64,000 bases of DNA from Acanthosepion esculentum (GCA_964036315.1 OZ038492.1:34135118-34199117); one strand, 5' to 3'; positions 11,703 through 24,129 are shown, counted from the stretch's first letter. The notes: a model not told the origin generated them from the letters alone. Program-made: numbers and translations.

Positions 11703-11755
<53 letters not shown>
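11703..11755. repeat. (TG)n microsatellite
   Basis: About 26 perfect TG units, preceded by an (AAT)n-like tract at about 11674-11694. Confidence 0.95.
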
Positions 11756-11759
11756 CAGA

Positions 11760-13195
11760 TCTCGGTAGTAGTTGTCCTTGGAAATAGGTGTAGTGACAAT
11801 CTGCTGTTTTATTTTTTTTTTTGGAGGGGGCGTCTAAGAAGGGCGGAAAATGTCTTAAGCAGATAACCGCTTAACGTTTTCAAGAGACACGCTTATCTTC
11901 TTCTGTCTCTCAACTGTCCGTTTTTGACGACTCACAGACTACTGGCACGAATCTTGGTTTTGGATAACATCCCAAGCCTCTTTGCGTTAATTTCTTTATT
12001 GGCAACATTATTTTATTTTCTGGCGTTCCTTTCTTTTTCATTTTTCTATGTAGCGGAAGTTATGCGCGGAGCCTCTCTTATTTTGGTAGATTTATTGTTA
12101 CAAATAAGTAGACTCTGGTCCCGCAAACTTCCGTTGTTTTTCAGTCAGTTTCAGTCTTTTCTTCTTCCTCTTTTCATTTGAGGGTTACATTAGTTGAGAG
12201 AGAAGTATATAGAAAGAAGTTAGAGAGAGAGAGAGGGAGAGAGAGAGAAAGTGGGGGTTAAAAGAAATCGCAAATGCCTTATTTTGATTTGAATTGTTTT
12301 TTTGTTTATATATTTTATTTTCATATTTTATTTTATTTTACATTTGGGTTCACCACACATTCTCATCAAAAATTTCATTACCTTCTCGTGGAAAATCATT
12401 AAATCTTCTGGTCGAAAATTTGAACACCTTTCAAATTTATCCGCTGACTTTTCTTCTTATATATTGTTAAGAAAAGAAAAGAGGAAGAGAGAGGGGGTAC
12501 ATACGGACGGGTTGCCTCAGTCTCGGGGCAATTGTTCCGGCTAAACAGGAAGCAAGTGACCTATTGATATTTATGGTCTTGGTAAGGGGGATTGTGGGAA
12601 GCGTTAGCCTCCTTATAAAAATCGTCCTCCGTACTCTTCTCCGTGACTAGTTAATTGTCGTGCTAAACAAATATTACTTTTTTTTCTTTACACTGTTACT
12701 AGACCTAGTTGGAGCGGGTCGCAATAGGAGGACTCCTTTTGCAACCCTTATCAGGCTGTTGCTGCTCTCTTCTGGGTTCCCCCAATTTTTTTTTCTGCGT
12801 CGAAGGTTATATTTTTTTCGACAATATCTATGAAAGAGCCTTCAGATAGGTCTCATCCTTTATATTTACGTGGGTGGAAGTCACCCTTTTGATTTGAGAA
12901 TAAATACAAAGTTTATATATTTTTTAAATTTGTAAAAGAAATCACAAACAGTTCGCCTTGACCGAATTATTTTTCGGCAATTCTTTTTTAGCCAGTTCTA
13001 TATTTAAAAATTTATACACATATGTATCACATCAAATTTATTTTTTATTAACCGTCAAAAGTAAGCGTAAGAGACAAACCTAGACTATTATAATATTTAT
13101 TTATCTACACTTTTTAAAATTAATTATTTATTTGTAATTATTTATTTTAATTATTTTCACGTTTTTCGCCAAGAAGCCATGCTTGTTGCGGTAGT
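11760..13195. other. Intergenic sequence, no gene recognised
   Basis: Contains a (GA)-rich patch at 12221-12250. A slightly GC-richer segment at about 12530-12780 holds a TATA-like CTTATAAAAA at 12611-12620, which could belong to another LTR, but I could not find termini. Short open frames carry no recognisable domain. Confidence 0.35.
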
Positions 13196-13200
13196 TATAA

Positions 13201-13998
13201 TGTAGCGACTGCTACGCTTTCCATGCCCACAATTTATTCGTCTGCGATTGGCTAGTAAATCGATACTGCCTTCCCATAAGACAACTTAGCAATCGCAGTC
13301 ACTACTTTGAATTTTTCTGCCGTGAACTTGCTCACATGTGTCTTTGTTACAAAATCAGTGATTGGTCGAATTTTAACCAATCAAACATTTTTGTGCTAAA
13401 TCAACTTTCCCGCGTTTTCGCTGGGATCCTACCAGCAGCTTTAAAAACAAGCGATTTTTCCCACAACAGTCAGTAGAGTTCAGCTATTTACGCCTGTCTA
13501 CGCAAATCCACGACTTTACTCACAACACACACACAGATTTTTGTATCACATTACACATATCTTCCTCTCTGTGACTAAGTCAAGTTCATGAACCAGCACT
13601 CTATTGATTTCCCAAAACAACACACTTCTTAATTAACTGTATTCTATTCTAACACCAGACTCTATTCAACATAGAATCCTGAACATTCTTATTCAAGAGA
13701 AATTCTTTCGAACATTCAATCTTAATCGGAATACAGTTGAAGGGGAACAACTTTTTCTCCCTTAATTACTACACATCATTGCATGATTGTTTTGTATGTT
13801 ATTGTTTCAATATATATTTTCTTGTTGATGCACAATTGGAGTCTCGTTGTATTTTCTTGAATCGTTAAATGTATAATAGATAAATGTACTTAGAACACGC
13901 AATTACATTTGATAACCCCAACGCATAAAGAAAGCAGCATTTACAATAGCACCGATGTATTTGAAAGGGCCTTGTTCGAGTCAGCCATCTTGAATACA
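13201..13998 (-). mobile_element. Solo LTR, family A related (798 bp)
   Basis: Read on the minus strand it runs from TGTATTCAAG to GTCGCTACA, flanked by 4-bp ATAA (13197-13200 and 13999-14002). Its minus-strand 3' half aligns with 9000-9301 and 19390-19717, sharing the arrangement of a GCGGGA box, GATTGG/CCAATC pairs and the terminal GCTACA or CTACA. Confidence 0.75.
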
Positions 13999-14102
13999 AT
14001 AACAAACACTAACAGAAAAGGAAAGAGAGATAATACATAAGAATAGAGGTGAGGCGTTGTTAAAGTAAAAATGACCATTTAAGCTTTCACCTCGGACGAT
14101 AT

Positions 14103-14585
14103 TGTCACAGTTAGCTCCTCCTCAGTCCGTTAATCCTTCAACAGGGGTCTCTCTCTCTCCCCTGGCTATAAATACTGGCTGACCCTTCGCCTCAACCTCT
14201 TTTTTTTCGACTTAGGCCTTGGGCCGCCACCTCGCGCGGAGATGAGGTAAAATCTCTCTTTTCCACTTAGCCCAATATGTGACCTCTCACAGACACAGCG
14301 TTTCCCAAATTCTGGGAACGCGCTAAGAATAATACACGTACGTACGAAAATTCACAACACACACACATTATTTCTCCACAAATACACTATGTAACTGTCC
14401 ATGTCTTTGTTTAACTTGTTTTGTTATTAATATATATTTGTTTACACATGTATATCGGTCTTGTTTGTTTTCTTTGTCTTTTCTGGACTTAATTAAAGTC
14501 CAACATTCTCATGTAGCTGGACCGGCTAGCAGGAAATTTTAACCTTCTGATATCTCTTCACATCTTCACCCCACGGTCCACTACA
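14103..14585 (+). mobile_element. Solo LTR, family B (483 bp)
   Basis: Runs from TGTCACAGTTAGCTCCTCC to GGTCCACTACA, flanked by ATAT on both sides (14099-14102 and 14586-14589). A TATA-like GGCTATAAATACTGG near the left end suggests plus orientation. Homologous to 16684-17202 and, inverted, to 19948-20442. It ends with the conserved GATATCTCTTCACATCTTCA segment. Confidence 0.82.
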
Positions 14586-14589
14586 ATAT

Positions 14590-16680
14590 ATAAAAATGAT
14601 TAGAGAGTTAGTTTCTAGATTCCGTGGAAATGATTCGTCAACCCAAACTTTGATAAATAATTTGAGTGTCGAACTCTATCAATAAATAAATAATTATGAA
14701 CAATATAAGGTTTATAATAAACACAACATTTTATCTAACAATTTAAGAAAGATTACAAGGAAAGGAAAAAGTCCTTTTTGTGTGTGTGTGTTGCGGATTT
14801 GAATCAATCCACAACAATGAAAAAGGTGTTTAAATATAAAAATATGATATTCTTATTTTCATGTTTTTAGCAATTAATTTTTTCTTAGCGTGTATGACTG
14901 TTAAAGTTCTTACAGTGTTTGTTTGTTAAAATGAAAAGAAATGTGATTTCTTCGCGTCTATATGTGAGAAAGAATAGGAAGAAAGTGAGGAGGAAAGTGT
15001 AAGTGTCACGTAGCTTATTTAGGAAGACAATGAATGAGTAAGGGAATTTTCTTTTAAGCCTGGTGTCATGAACTGTTGCAGTCTGTTGCCGTCTGTATCT
15101 CGTTATTCTCCCGTTCGTCCGTGTAGAAACTTTGCTTAAATACCCTTCAAAGGGACCACGAAGCAGTTTTTTTTATTGATGGCGGGAACATGTGCCATTG
15201 GTTGAAAAATATTCGATATTTATTTTTAAAGTATTAATTTATTAACCAGAAGGATGCGCAATCTACCAATTCAAAAACAATTTTTTGTCATTTGATGTTT
15301 GACTGTCTTTGTGTTTATTTCTGTTTTTGCTCCACATGTGAAATTTAGAAAGTTTGTATTTATTTCATGTAGAGTTTGTAAGTAACTTACTGCGTAGAAT
15401 GAAAATTTGTTCATTGAGAAGTATGTGTTTGATTCATTGAGCAACCGTGTATGTATGACTTCTGATTGGTTGGTTTGAAACTACTATAAGGAGCATTGTT
15501 AAGACCACTGTTCAAACAACGAGGTCTGTTTTATGTGTGACTGACTTTCTAGGCAGGTTAGAAGTTTTTGTGTTTGGGTGATTGCTGCCTTATAAAAATT
15601 TAATTTTTATTATTTTAAAAATGTTACAATCATCTAAATGTATAATCGTCTAGGTTGTTTTTTTATAATACACGTTCTTTTGAGAGAAGTGTATTTTTAT
15701 GTAGGCCAGACGGATTGTGTAAAAAAACTGTTACAATTGTGTATTTTTTGGGCTCAGCGGTTGAAACCCGCCAAAATTTATGAAGGATCTTTTTCATTTT
15801 ATGGGAAATGATTTTTTGTATGTATTGGCCAATGAGGGACTTGGTCTCAAGCTCTCATAACATCCCAAATAGTGCGGCTGAGGTGATCCAGATTTTTAAA
15901 ATAAATACAGTTCAGGTCAGTTAATACGGAAGAAAACTTTTGTAGTATCTGTTCCACAACCATGACCAGATAAGACAAACTTTGTGCCCGATCCCGCATA
16001 AGCAGAGCTGGGTTAATTTTGATCAGTGACCCGAGTGTACGCACTCAGATTCCCCATGTTAGATAACAGACTTAGTGGGGAGTCTTTGGTAAATACCGAA
16101 GACTTATAGACAGCAAAGGAACAAGACAGGTCGTCAACATCAAAGAAGGCATATGACATCAAGAGGAGAACATCAAAGGAGGCACTAGTTACAATCCAGC
16201 CGCAGAGAGACCAACAGTTCAAGTGAATATTCTCCTGTGGTTGGATAGCCTAAAACGAAAAGATTTCGAAGATATTTTTCCCAAGCATGAATTGTGCCAA
16301 GTTAAGAGGGACTTTCTTTCAAAAAAATTACCGTGAAAGTAGGTCTTATCGTTTTTTTCTCAAATGTTGTTGAATAGCCTTCTTATATTGTCTTCTCTTT
16401 TTGTCATTTACAAAATCCTTGTTTTTTTTTCCCTTGCTGTAATTTTCCACTTTTCGTTGGTAATCTTGGAATTGTTATCCTGTCTTAATAACAGGCGCAC
16501 AAAAGGAACTTTTTGTGCAAACTTTTGTATTTGTACCGTGTCGTGTCTCTTACACTAAACCGGATGTTGACTGCTCGACGACCCAAGACAGAATGCGAAA
16601 ACGCGTCTCTGCGCATCATGGCTCGACGCATGTTTTCGGTATTAAATTATAAAAATGAACTTTATATGTTAACCAGTAGA
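14590..16680. other. Intergenic sequence with possible further LTR fragments
   Basis: Two minus-strand open frames (about 15847-16044 and 16013-16222) have no domain I recognise. Segments near 15040-15200 and 15420-15560 have promoter-like GC and CCAAT content resembling the LTRs nearby, but I could not establish termini or target duplications. Confidence 0.3.
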
Positions 16681-16683
16681 AAT

Positions 16684-16785
16684 TGTCGGAGTTAGCTCCT
16701 CCTCAGTTCTTTAATCATTCAACAGGGGTCTCTCTTCCCTGGCTATAAATACTGGATGACACTTCTCTCTCTCTCTCTCTCTCTC

Positions 16786-16823
<38 letters not shown>

Positions 16824-17202
16824 CGACTTAGGCCTTGGGCCGCCACCTCGAGCGGAGGTGTTGAAAAATCTCTCTTTTCAACGAACTCCAATATGTGACC
16901 TCTCACAGATACAGCGTTTCCCAAATTCTGGGAACACGCTAAGAACAATACACGTACGTACGAACACTCACAACACACACACACACACACACACACATAA
17001 TTTCTCCATACAAACACTATGTAACTGTTCATGTCTTTGTGTAACTTGTTATTAATATATATTTGTTTATCCATATATATCGGTCTTGTTTGTTTTCTTT
17101 GGACTTAATTAAAGTCCAACATTCTCATGTAGCTGGACCGGCCAGCAGGAAATTTTAACCTTCTGATATCTCTTCACATCTTCACCCGCACGGTCCGCTA
17201 CA
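16684..17202 (+). mobile_element. Solo LTR, family B (519 bp)
   Basis: TGTCGGAGTTAGCTCCTCC to GGTCCGCTACA, flanked by 4-bp AAAT (16680-16683 and 17203-17206). It shares the TATA-like GGCTATAAATACTGG with the 14103 copy. It is longer because of expanded (TC)n (about 16762-16818) and (CA)n (about 16970-16997) tracts. Open frames across it are low-complexity artefacts. Confidence 0.82.
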
Positions 17203-17279
17203 AAATAACTCCCGCTAAAAGACACAGACTGTTATTTGAAGCCGATACAATGGATATAAATTCCATGATTCGACGCCGC

Positions 17280-17281
<2 letters not shown>

Positions 17282-17354
<73 letters not shown>
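17282..17354. repeat. (GA)n microsatellite
   Basis: About 35 GA units. It generates a spurious Ser-Leu repeat open frame on the minus strand. Confidence 0.95.
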
Positions 17355-17355
<1 letters not shown>

Positions 17356-17359
17356 CGGC

Positions 17360-18016
17360 TGGGATGTCAACATGCAAAGGTTGGTCAAGAACGCCGCAGG
17401 CAGACTGAGACTGAACGCGATACTTTTCAACTTTCATCCTTTCGCCGCCACTGTCTTCACAAAACATCAGCCGACAGCCATGACCAACATTCTTTCTCTT
17501 TCTTTCTTCCTTCCTTCCTTCCTTCCTCACTCTGTCGCCTTTTACAACAGCAACGAGTAGTATGCTGGTTTTGTATATATGTAAATAAATTTATACATTT
17601 ATTTACCCAAAATACGATGTGTTCCTTTTCCTCGAATTTACGTTTGCTGAGGCGAAGAAGAAATTAACCTCTTCAGCAGAATCAGCAACAGCGACAAGTT
17701 CTGCTTTCCAGGTTACTCATTTCTTCGTTTCCGCAACAACAGTCTTCGTAATTGTGTAAACTGTAAATAAATATGTTTTCCTTTTAAAATTTTACGCACT
17801 GGTTGTCTTGTTTCATAATTTTGCGCTTATTACTGTGACTTGCTATTTCTACTAAGTTTTTGTGTTTGGCACAAGAACTTGGATTTGGTAGGATTCAAAA
17901 CTTTTTAGCCTGTGTGAAAGCGGCCTCTGTGATTGTTTTGCTTGCTTCCATGGACTGCTACTGCTTGTGAGTTGTGATGTTTGCAAAAAATAGTGTAATT
18001 ATTATTAATGTGTATG
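17360..18016. other. Intergenic sequence, nothing recognised
   Basis: Slightly GC-richer than average around 17370-17480 and 17640-17750. Open frames are short with no known domain, and no termini or repeat partners were seen. Confidence 0.3.
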
Positions 18017-18217
18017 CTATTCAACCGAACCCCAAGTAGTACTGTGTTGTTCTATCTTGCTGGTCTTAGAGGCATTGTTAGCACAAGATTTTCTCTGCTT
18101 TCGGCCACCAGAACTTTGCCCAGCAATGTTCTTCTTGGTAACAAGTTGACCAGTTTCAGGCTTGACAGCTTCTGACATGTTAGACGTCTTGCTGATGACC
18201 ATTGCACCACCAGACAT
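18017..18217 (-). CDS. Unrecognised 66-codon ORF
   Basis: Starts at an ATG and encodes MSGGAMVISKTSNMSEAVKP and onward to a Lys/Ser/Asn-rich C-terminal half with GGRKQRKS. I do not recognise it. There is no signal peptide or membrane segment, and the composition is basic and probably disordered. The segment is less AT-rich than its flanks. It lies between LTR repeats and could be a transposon remnant, a single-exon small gene, or chance. Confidence 0.25.
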   Translation of the reverse strand: MSGGAMVISKTSNMSEAVKPETGQLVTKKNIAGQSSGGRKQRKSCANNASKTSKIEQHSTTWGSVE

Positions 18218-18399
18218 ATGGTGCTGTAGAGGTCAGTTAGTTGATGTGACCTCTCGAATTTATATTTACGCAAAATACAACAAAATATGAAACAATAAGA
18301 AGGAACACAAAACGGTTTTTTTAAACAAAAACAATCTTCATTTTATTTTTATGTATGTAATGATATACAAGCATAATTAATAGGAGTTACTTCCCGTTG

Positions 18400-18725
18400 A
18401 CCGGAATTAAAGCCTTTACTAAGGAAATTGTTTTATCTGAACTCATAGAAAGTTGAATGAATTTGCTGCTCAAAGTGTTCACTGCGAGCGAGTTGAAAGA
18501 ATTCTGTAAAGCTGAGAATATGTTGATAAACTTTTAGCTTCAGAAGAGTTGAAGGAGTGAAAGTTCCATAATGTCTGTAATTAGGTTTCTGTTGCATGTA
18601 GTTGAATATTCGTAATATGTTGATGCTTATAATGTTCTGCAATGTTTGTAATGCTTGTAATTAAGTTTACGTACGTACGTTTATGTGTTTGTGTGAATAT
18701 GTTTTCATAGCATCCACCTAAAGTG
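18400..18725. repeat. Repeat D copy 2, left part
   Basis: Aligns with 10480-10790. Homology stops where repeat E copy 2 begins, and the other half resumes at about 21000. Confidence 0.6.
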
Positions 18726-18984
18726 CAGGGAAATTTGTCTCGGCTTTCCCGCATCAAAGGGTTTAGGTTAAAAAATTGCGACAAATCACGAATAAAAACA
18801 GCAAGATTATTACGAACAAACTCTCTCTTTTAAGAGGAAGAATAAAGACCAAAACTCCTGCTCGGCGTAATAAAATCTTCACAATAAAAGAAGAAAGTGT
18901 TTATTTACATATACAGAAAAAAAGAGTAAAGGGATAAAGAGAATTAGGAGAGAAAGAAAGGGAGAAGAAAATGTCCATTAAGGG

Positions 18985-19717
18985 TGTGGGGCGCTAATGA
19001 AGTTTGGTAAGAAATGTATCAGAAGGTTTTTGATGAAGGTTGCGTTTTGAAATTAGCACACCACATTTAATTTGCAAAGAAACACGAAAAAGAATGACAA
19101 GAGATCATTGAATGTCAACAAGAAAAACATGTATTGAAAACAAGTAAATATACAATTGTGTTAATGACAATAAAGTTTAAGATGTAAAAAGTAGTTCCCC
19201 TTGTGGGAATACAAATGTGTGTTGTAAGAACTTTTCTTGTTTAAATTTGTTTAGAGTTCAAGAATGAGTTTGAAAGTGAGAATGTTGTGCAAAAGGATGA
19301 TAAAGTCTTAAATAGTTCACTTGGCTTTTGAAACAGACAGTTCATAGTGTCGTGTGTATGTAATTTATGTCTGTGTGTGTGTTTGAGTAGAAGATTGAGA
19401 ATACACAGACGTGGTTAAGGCTGTGAAATTTAATAGTCTACTAATGTTCTTTCTCTAATTTCTGCTATATATACACATAACATAGGCTCCAGGGACGAGA
19501 GCGGGAAAATTATTGAAAGAAATGTCAATTTATGTCATTGGTCAAAAATCGACCAATTGCTGATTTTTTTCTATAACAAGTTTGGTAAAGCAAAGCATGA
19601 GAAAATTTTATGTGGCTCGTGCGATGCGTAAATTGTCTTTAAAGAAAGTACTGTCTATTTTCTGTCCAATGACTGTTGAGTGATTTGTAGGCGTGGTATA
19701 TGTAAACATCCACTACA
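18985..19717 (+). mobile_element. Solo LTR, family A (733 bp)
   Basis: Starts TGTGGGGCGC, ends CCACTACA, flanked by AGGG (18981-18984 and 19718-19721). The paralogous position in copy 1 (8423-8426) has a single AGGG and no insert. The 3' half resembles 9000-9301. Confidence 0.82.
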
Positions 19718-19947
19718 AGGGTAGAGAAAATGTTCATAACAGAAAAAGGGCTTGCTCAAAATATTTCTCTGGGCGCCTAAAAAGTTCTTTAAGCGAATAG
19801 AAGGTTGTTAAGGGTTATAAACACTCACAGTTTTCTTCACAGCTCTCGTAGGGTAGGAAAATGTTGGTAGATATAGGCATTCTGCAGTTGAGTGAGTTCG
19901 TATGTCGACGAGAAAGTCTTGTAGGTGAAAGAAGGCAGCTTTCAACT

Positions 19948-20442
19948 TGTAGCGGACCGTGGGGGTGAAGATGTGAAGAGATATCAGAAGGTTAAACTTT
20001 CCTGCTGGCCGGTCCAGCTACATGAGAATGTCGGACATTATATTAAGTCCAAAGAAGATAAAGAAAACAAAGAAGAAGACCGATATACATGGGTAATTAT
20101 GGGTAAACAAATATATTAATACACGAAGACATGAAAAGTTACATAGTGTTTGTATGGCGAAGTTATGTGTGTGTGTGTGTGTGTTGTGTTGAGTGTCCGT
20201 ACGTACGTGTATTGTCCTTAGCGTGTTCCCAGAATATGGGAAACGCTGTATCTGTGAGATGTCACATATTGGCCTAAGTGAAAAAGAGAAAGTTTTACCT
20301 CGCCTCCGCGCGAGGTTGCGGCCCAAGGCCTGAGTCAAGAAAGAGAGAGAGAGAGAGAGAGAAGGGTCAGCCAGTATTTATAGTCAGGTGATAGAGACCC
20401 CTGTTGAAGGATTAAGGAAATGAGGAAGCGCTAACTCCGACA
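19948..20442 (-). mobile_element. Solo LTR, family B (495 bp)
   Basis: Plus-strand termini TGTAGCGGACC and CTCCGACA, flanked by AACT (19944-19947 and 20443-20446). The unoccupied paralogous site in copy 1 is at 9376-9379. It is the reverse complement of the 14103 and 16684 copies, with the TATA-like element on the minus strand near 20370. Confidence 0.85.
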
Positions 20443-20999
20443 AACTGGTCTTTAATAGTGGGCCGACGTTCGTTCTCGACAGCCTTTTGTAGGTAGTTCT
20501 TCTTTGGTTGAAAGTGGTTACGAAGTTGACTAGTGCTCTCTATCGCCGACCTTACAGACGGTGGGCTGAATACTCACTGCCAAATAGGCGAAGATTCTTC
20601 AAATTTATTGAGATTTGGGAGGCTCAGAAGGATCGGGGACATTTCCCTCCAAAATCGTTGTACAAATTTCCTGGCCGCTTCATTGGCCAGAAAATATATT
20701 CTTATCTCTGATAAGAAACAATGCTTTGGGAGCCGGTTTTGAAAGTAATGAAAAAGGTTGGAGTGAACAAGTTGTGAGGTTTCCCCCAGACTTTATGGCA
20801 CCATGGAAAGAATAATGATGGTAGGATTCCTTTTTATATTTTCCAACTCTTTAGTTAGTCAGAAAATATATTCTTATCTCTGATAAGAATCAAGGCTTTG
20901 GGAGTCAGTTTTGAAAGTAAGAAAAAAGGTGAGTGAGGATTGGAAAAATAGGCTAGCATGTCATCTTGTAAAGTATTGTTCTCAAATTAAATGCCAATA

Positions 21000-21320
21000 C
21001 TAGGGTCGAAACGCGATTTCTTAAACAGCTACATTTTAGTAAGCGAGAACAATCAAAAAGAGAGAAAGAACGAACTTGTGCCTGGTATTTATAATCAACG
21101 TAATCACGTGATAGGCTCCGGGAAGGCAAAGACAGATTTTGGTAGAATTGTTTTTTAGTCAGGTCAGGATCTAAGTCGATGTTAATAGGACGTAGCTGAG
21201 AACATGATTTAAATATTAACCGACCGATGAGAAAATTATCAAGGCTCTGTGATCCACTTTTTGCACAGAATTGTACAAAAATTGACATTGATAGGAAAGT
21301 GGTAGCAGAATGCTAAAATG
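21000..21320. repeat. Repeat D copy 2, right part
   Basis: Resumes homology to copy 1 at about 10830, with shared TATTTATAATCAACGTAATCA and GATCCACTTTTTGCACAGAA. Only one copy of the 114-bp unit is present. Confidence 0.6.
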
Positions 21321-24125
21321 TGGTGCTGAAGTATTTGGCACCAACTTGTTTTCCGGATCAAAAACCTTGTTCAAATCCTTTGTATGACTAGAATGAAATG
21401 TTGCCACAGAAGAGTTTGATACATTTTGACAGCGTTCATATAAGTTTTGTCCGTTTAGTCTAACTGAAATAGACATTTGCTCTTTAGAGTTGCCTTTACG
21501 TGATTTCATTTTTTTATTTTGTTAAATTAGGGATAATGTTGCTACAGTTCTGCCGCATACGCAGGAGTAGATATTGCATCGTATTTGTAGATAAAATTTA
21601 TATGAAGAAAATATAGACGTGTATGAGGTTTATAATAAAGCTCATACAAACCTATATGCCTTTATGGCATAGTAGGAGTAGAGGTGTCCATCGTGTATTG
21701 GCCGCGGATGCCGCTGTTAATATCGGACTCCTTTTAATTCGTTCTTTCTAAATTTTGATGGCCGGACAGCTTTAGCTAACCTTCCTAATAAAACAATAAA
21801 CATAATGATTAATATATAAAACCTAATATTAAATAATTATAATAATAATTAGGAATTATGCTTATTTTCGAATACAAGCAATTGGAAGAGAAAAGCATTT
21901 TATCGGTGGTCGGAAAGTCTTGTCAACCTTACATAATGTAATATTCTATTTCAGATAGCTAACACGAGCTCTTACAAGAAAAAGTCAGACCTTCTAGGTG
22001 TGTGACAGCGTCAGTGAAAGTGAATAAACTGAACCAGTACATGTGATTTGTATTACTTGTTCTATTCTTCTCATTACTATTTGGTCGAGGGTGACAAGAT
22101 TTTTGGACCACTCTGTAGAGTAAAAAAAAAATCGTCTGCTCGACAACTCAAAATGCACAGGCGCACTAGATTTTATTTTGTTTTTGTATCAACTGAGATT
22201 AGTAATTTTTTTAATTTCTTGTAATCGAAGTAAATAACTACTTTCAAACTTTATAAGTTTATTTATCTAAAGTAAATTGTGGCGTTTTACAAGCAAGAGC
22301 AGTCAGTTTTTAAAGAAACTCATAATTGGTTACTGAGGAAGGGCTGCGGTAACTGAAACATTAAGTAAATGAATCACTTTAAATGAATCAATATTGAAAC
22401 TGCTATTTCAAAACTAGAAAAAAAAACTCTTGTTAATTATTATAGTTTAATTGAATAATTGGTTGCTAAGGTTACCCAGAACAACAGTAATTAAGAAAAG
22501 AGAAAGAAACAAAAGGGGTTGTACTATTTGACCGATAGAGGGCGCTTTTAGTAAAGCGGTCTTTCGAAAAACTTAAATGACAGAAATGGCGAAGCGAGTT
22601 TGTGACCTATGAAAAGTTTTTTTTAGGTAATGCTAAATAATTTTTAGATTATCAGGAAAAAAAAAAAGCAAAGTTGATGCTTTAAGTTACCGAAAAAAAG
22701 ATCACAGTATATATATATGTATATATATTTATTCTTCGTTGTGGTAATTTTCAGGAAGAATTTTAAAAAGTTTGTATTTTTTTGTCCGTTATGTGCTTGC
22801 TTGACATCTTATTTATTTATTTTTATTGATGTTTGTTGATTAGTTTGATATGTAATTAAAAAAAGATTACAGCTTTTAATCTATTGCTTTGTTTATTTAA
22901 TTTCTTATTTTTTTCGTTGCTATTGTTGATTTTTGATCGGGCGACTTTATTTAAGACTTAGTGTCGTGATCGCTTTTTATTTTCGCGAAATTTTTACTTC
23001 TTTTTAATTTTTATACAGGTTTTAAATTGAGAGAAAATGTTGCTTTCACTTACTTTTTTCTGTTTTCTTATTGTTTTAATCGTAAATAGAAATGAGAATT
23101 TTGTTTTGTTTAAAAAAATTACTGGTCATGGACAACTGATGTCATAGCGAGGAAACGGTTTGAAAGGAGGAAGCAAAAAACCTGTATAACGAGTTGTTTA
23201 TTTTTTTTTAAATAACTAACAATTTCTTTTTCTTCCAACATTGGATTTAAGTCTCTTTTGATTTCTTTAGAAATTCAGAGTGAAACTTTGAAAAGAACCA
23301 TAACCTCATGAATTAGATTAAAAAAAAAAAGAAACCAAAGAAAAATGCTAGAAATTGTTTGTAACTTTTAAAAACCTTTTTCTAATATATATATATATTT
23401 TTTTTCTTTTTTTGCGCAGATTTTTTTTCATGTTCATCTCATTTATTATTTGAAGTTTTAACAAAAATAATTTCAATAAGTTTTTAGTTTTTGTTTACTT
23501 AACATGACCATAAAAAAAAATCATTAACCAATCATTTTCATTGGGTGTTTTTTAAAAAAGTAACACATAAATTACGGTTTGGAAGATGTGTACTCTTTTT
23601 CTTTAAAAAAAATCATTTCGTTTCAATTTTCGCTACTTTTTTTTTTTTTTTTACTTCATTTCGAAAACGTAACTTTTCTTTCATTGATTAAATGATTAAC
23701 ATTAACAACGTCTTAAAAACGCCTTTTTGTTGGTTTTTAAATAAAACAAAAAACAGTAATAACAAGATAAAAAGTAGATGAATCATGTGTAGGCTAATTT
23801 TGAAAAAAGTTTAGAAAAGAAATAGTTTGATAATCTTTAAAAATATAACAAAATAAAAACGGTTTTTGGAAAATTAATAACTGATTTGCAAATAAAAACT
23901 TGTTGATATGACACATTATTTCTATAAAAAAAAAATACCCCCCTCCTCATCATCAGAGCTGTTTCCACTTAGAAGGCACACTGCAAATTAGTGGGATTTC
24001 TCATCTTCAGCAAGGCTGCTCGTTTCCGAACATATCCATCTGTTCCGGCCCATTTGTTTTTCTTCAAGACCAGCAGAGCCAACCTGTATTTTTAATACTC
24101 TAACTATGCTGAGTGGAACTTAGTT
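21320..24125. other. Intergenic sequence upstream of BORA
   Basis: No coding exon recognised. A CpG-bearing patch at about 22525-22620 (around GATAGAGGGCGC) and one at about 21690-21740 are candidate sites for an untranslated first exon or promoter of BORA, on composition only. The rest is very AT-rich. Confidence 0.3.
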
Positions 24126-24129
24126 GCTG

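Larger units (their letters stand above)
18726..20999 (+). repeat. Repeat E copy 2, carrying two solo LTRs
   Basis: Homologous to 8180-9988 once the LTRs at 18985-19717 and 19948-20442 are removed. It sits inside repeat D, so E is younger than D here. Two CTTATCTCTGATAAG motifs lie at 20701-20715 and 20873-20887. Confidence 0.65.

Noticed and set aside
15847..16222. Two overlapping minus-strand frames between solo LTRs
   Set aside because: No motif of gag, pol or any host family could be recognised and the frames overlap out of phase; left unassigned.
16715..17074. Overlapping open frames of about 100-119 codons on both strands
   Set aside because: They are translations of (TC)n and (CA)n tracts within a solo LTR, with no domain.
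17198..17530. Ser-Leu-rich 110-codon minus frame
   Set aside because: Artefact of the (GA)n microsatellite at 17282-17354.
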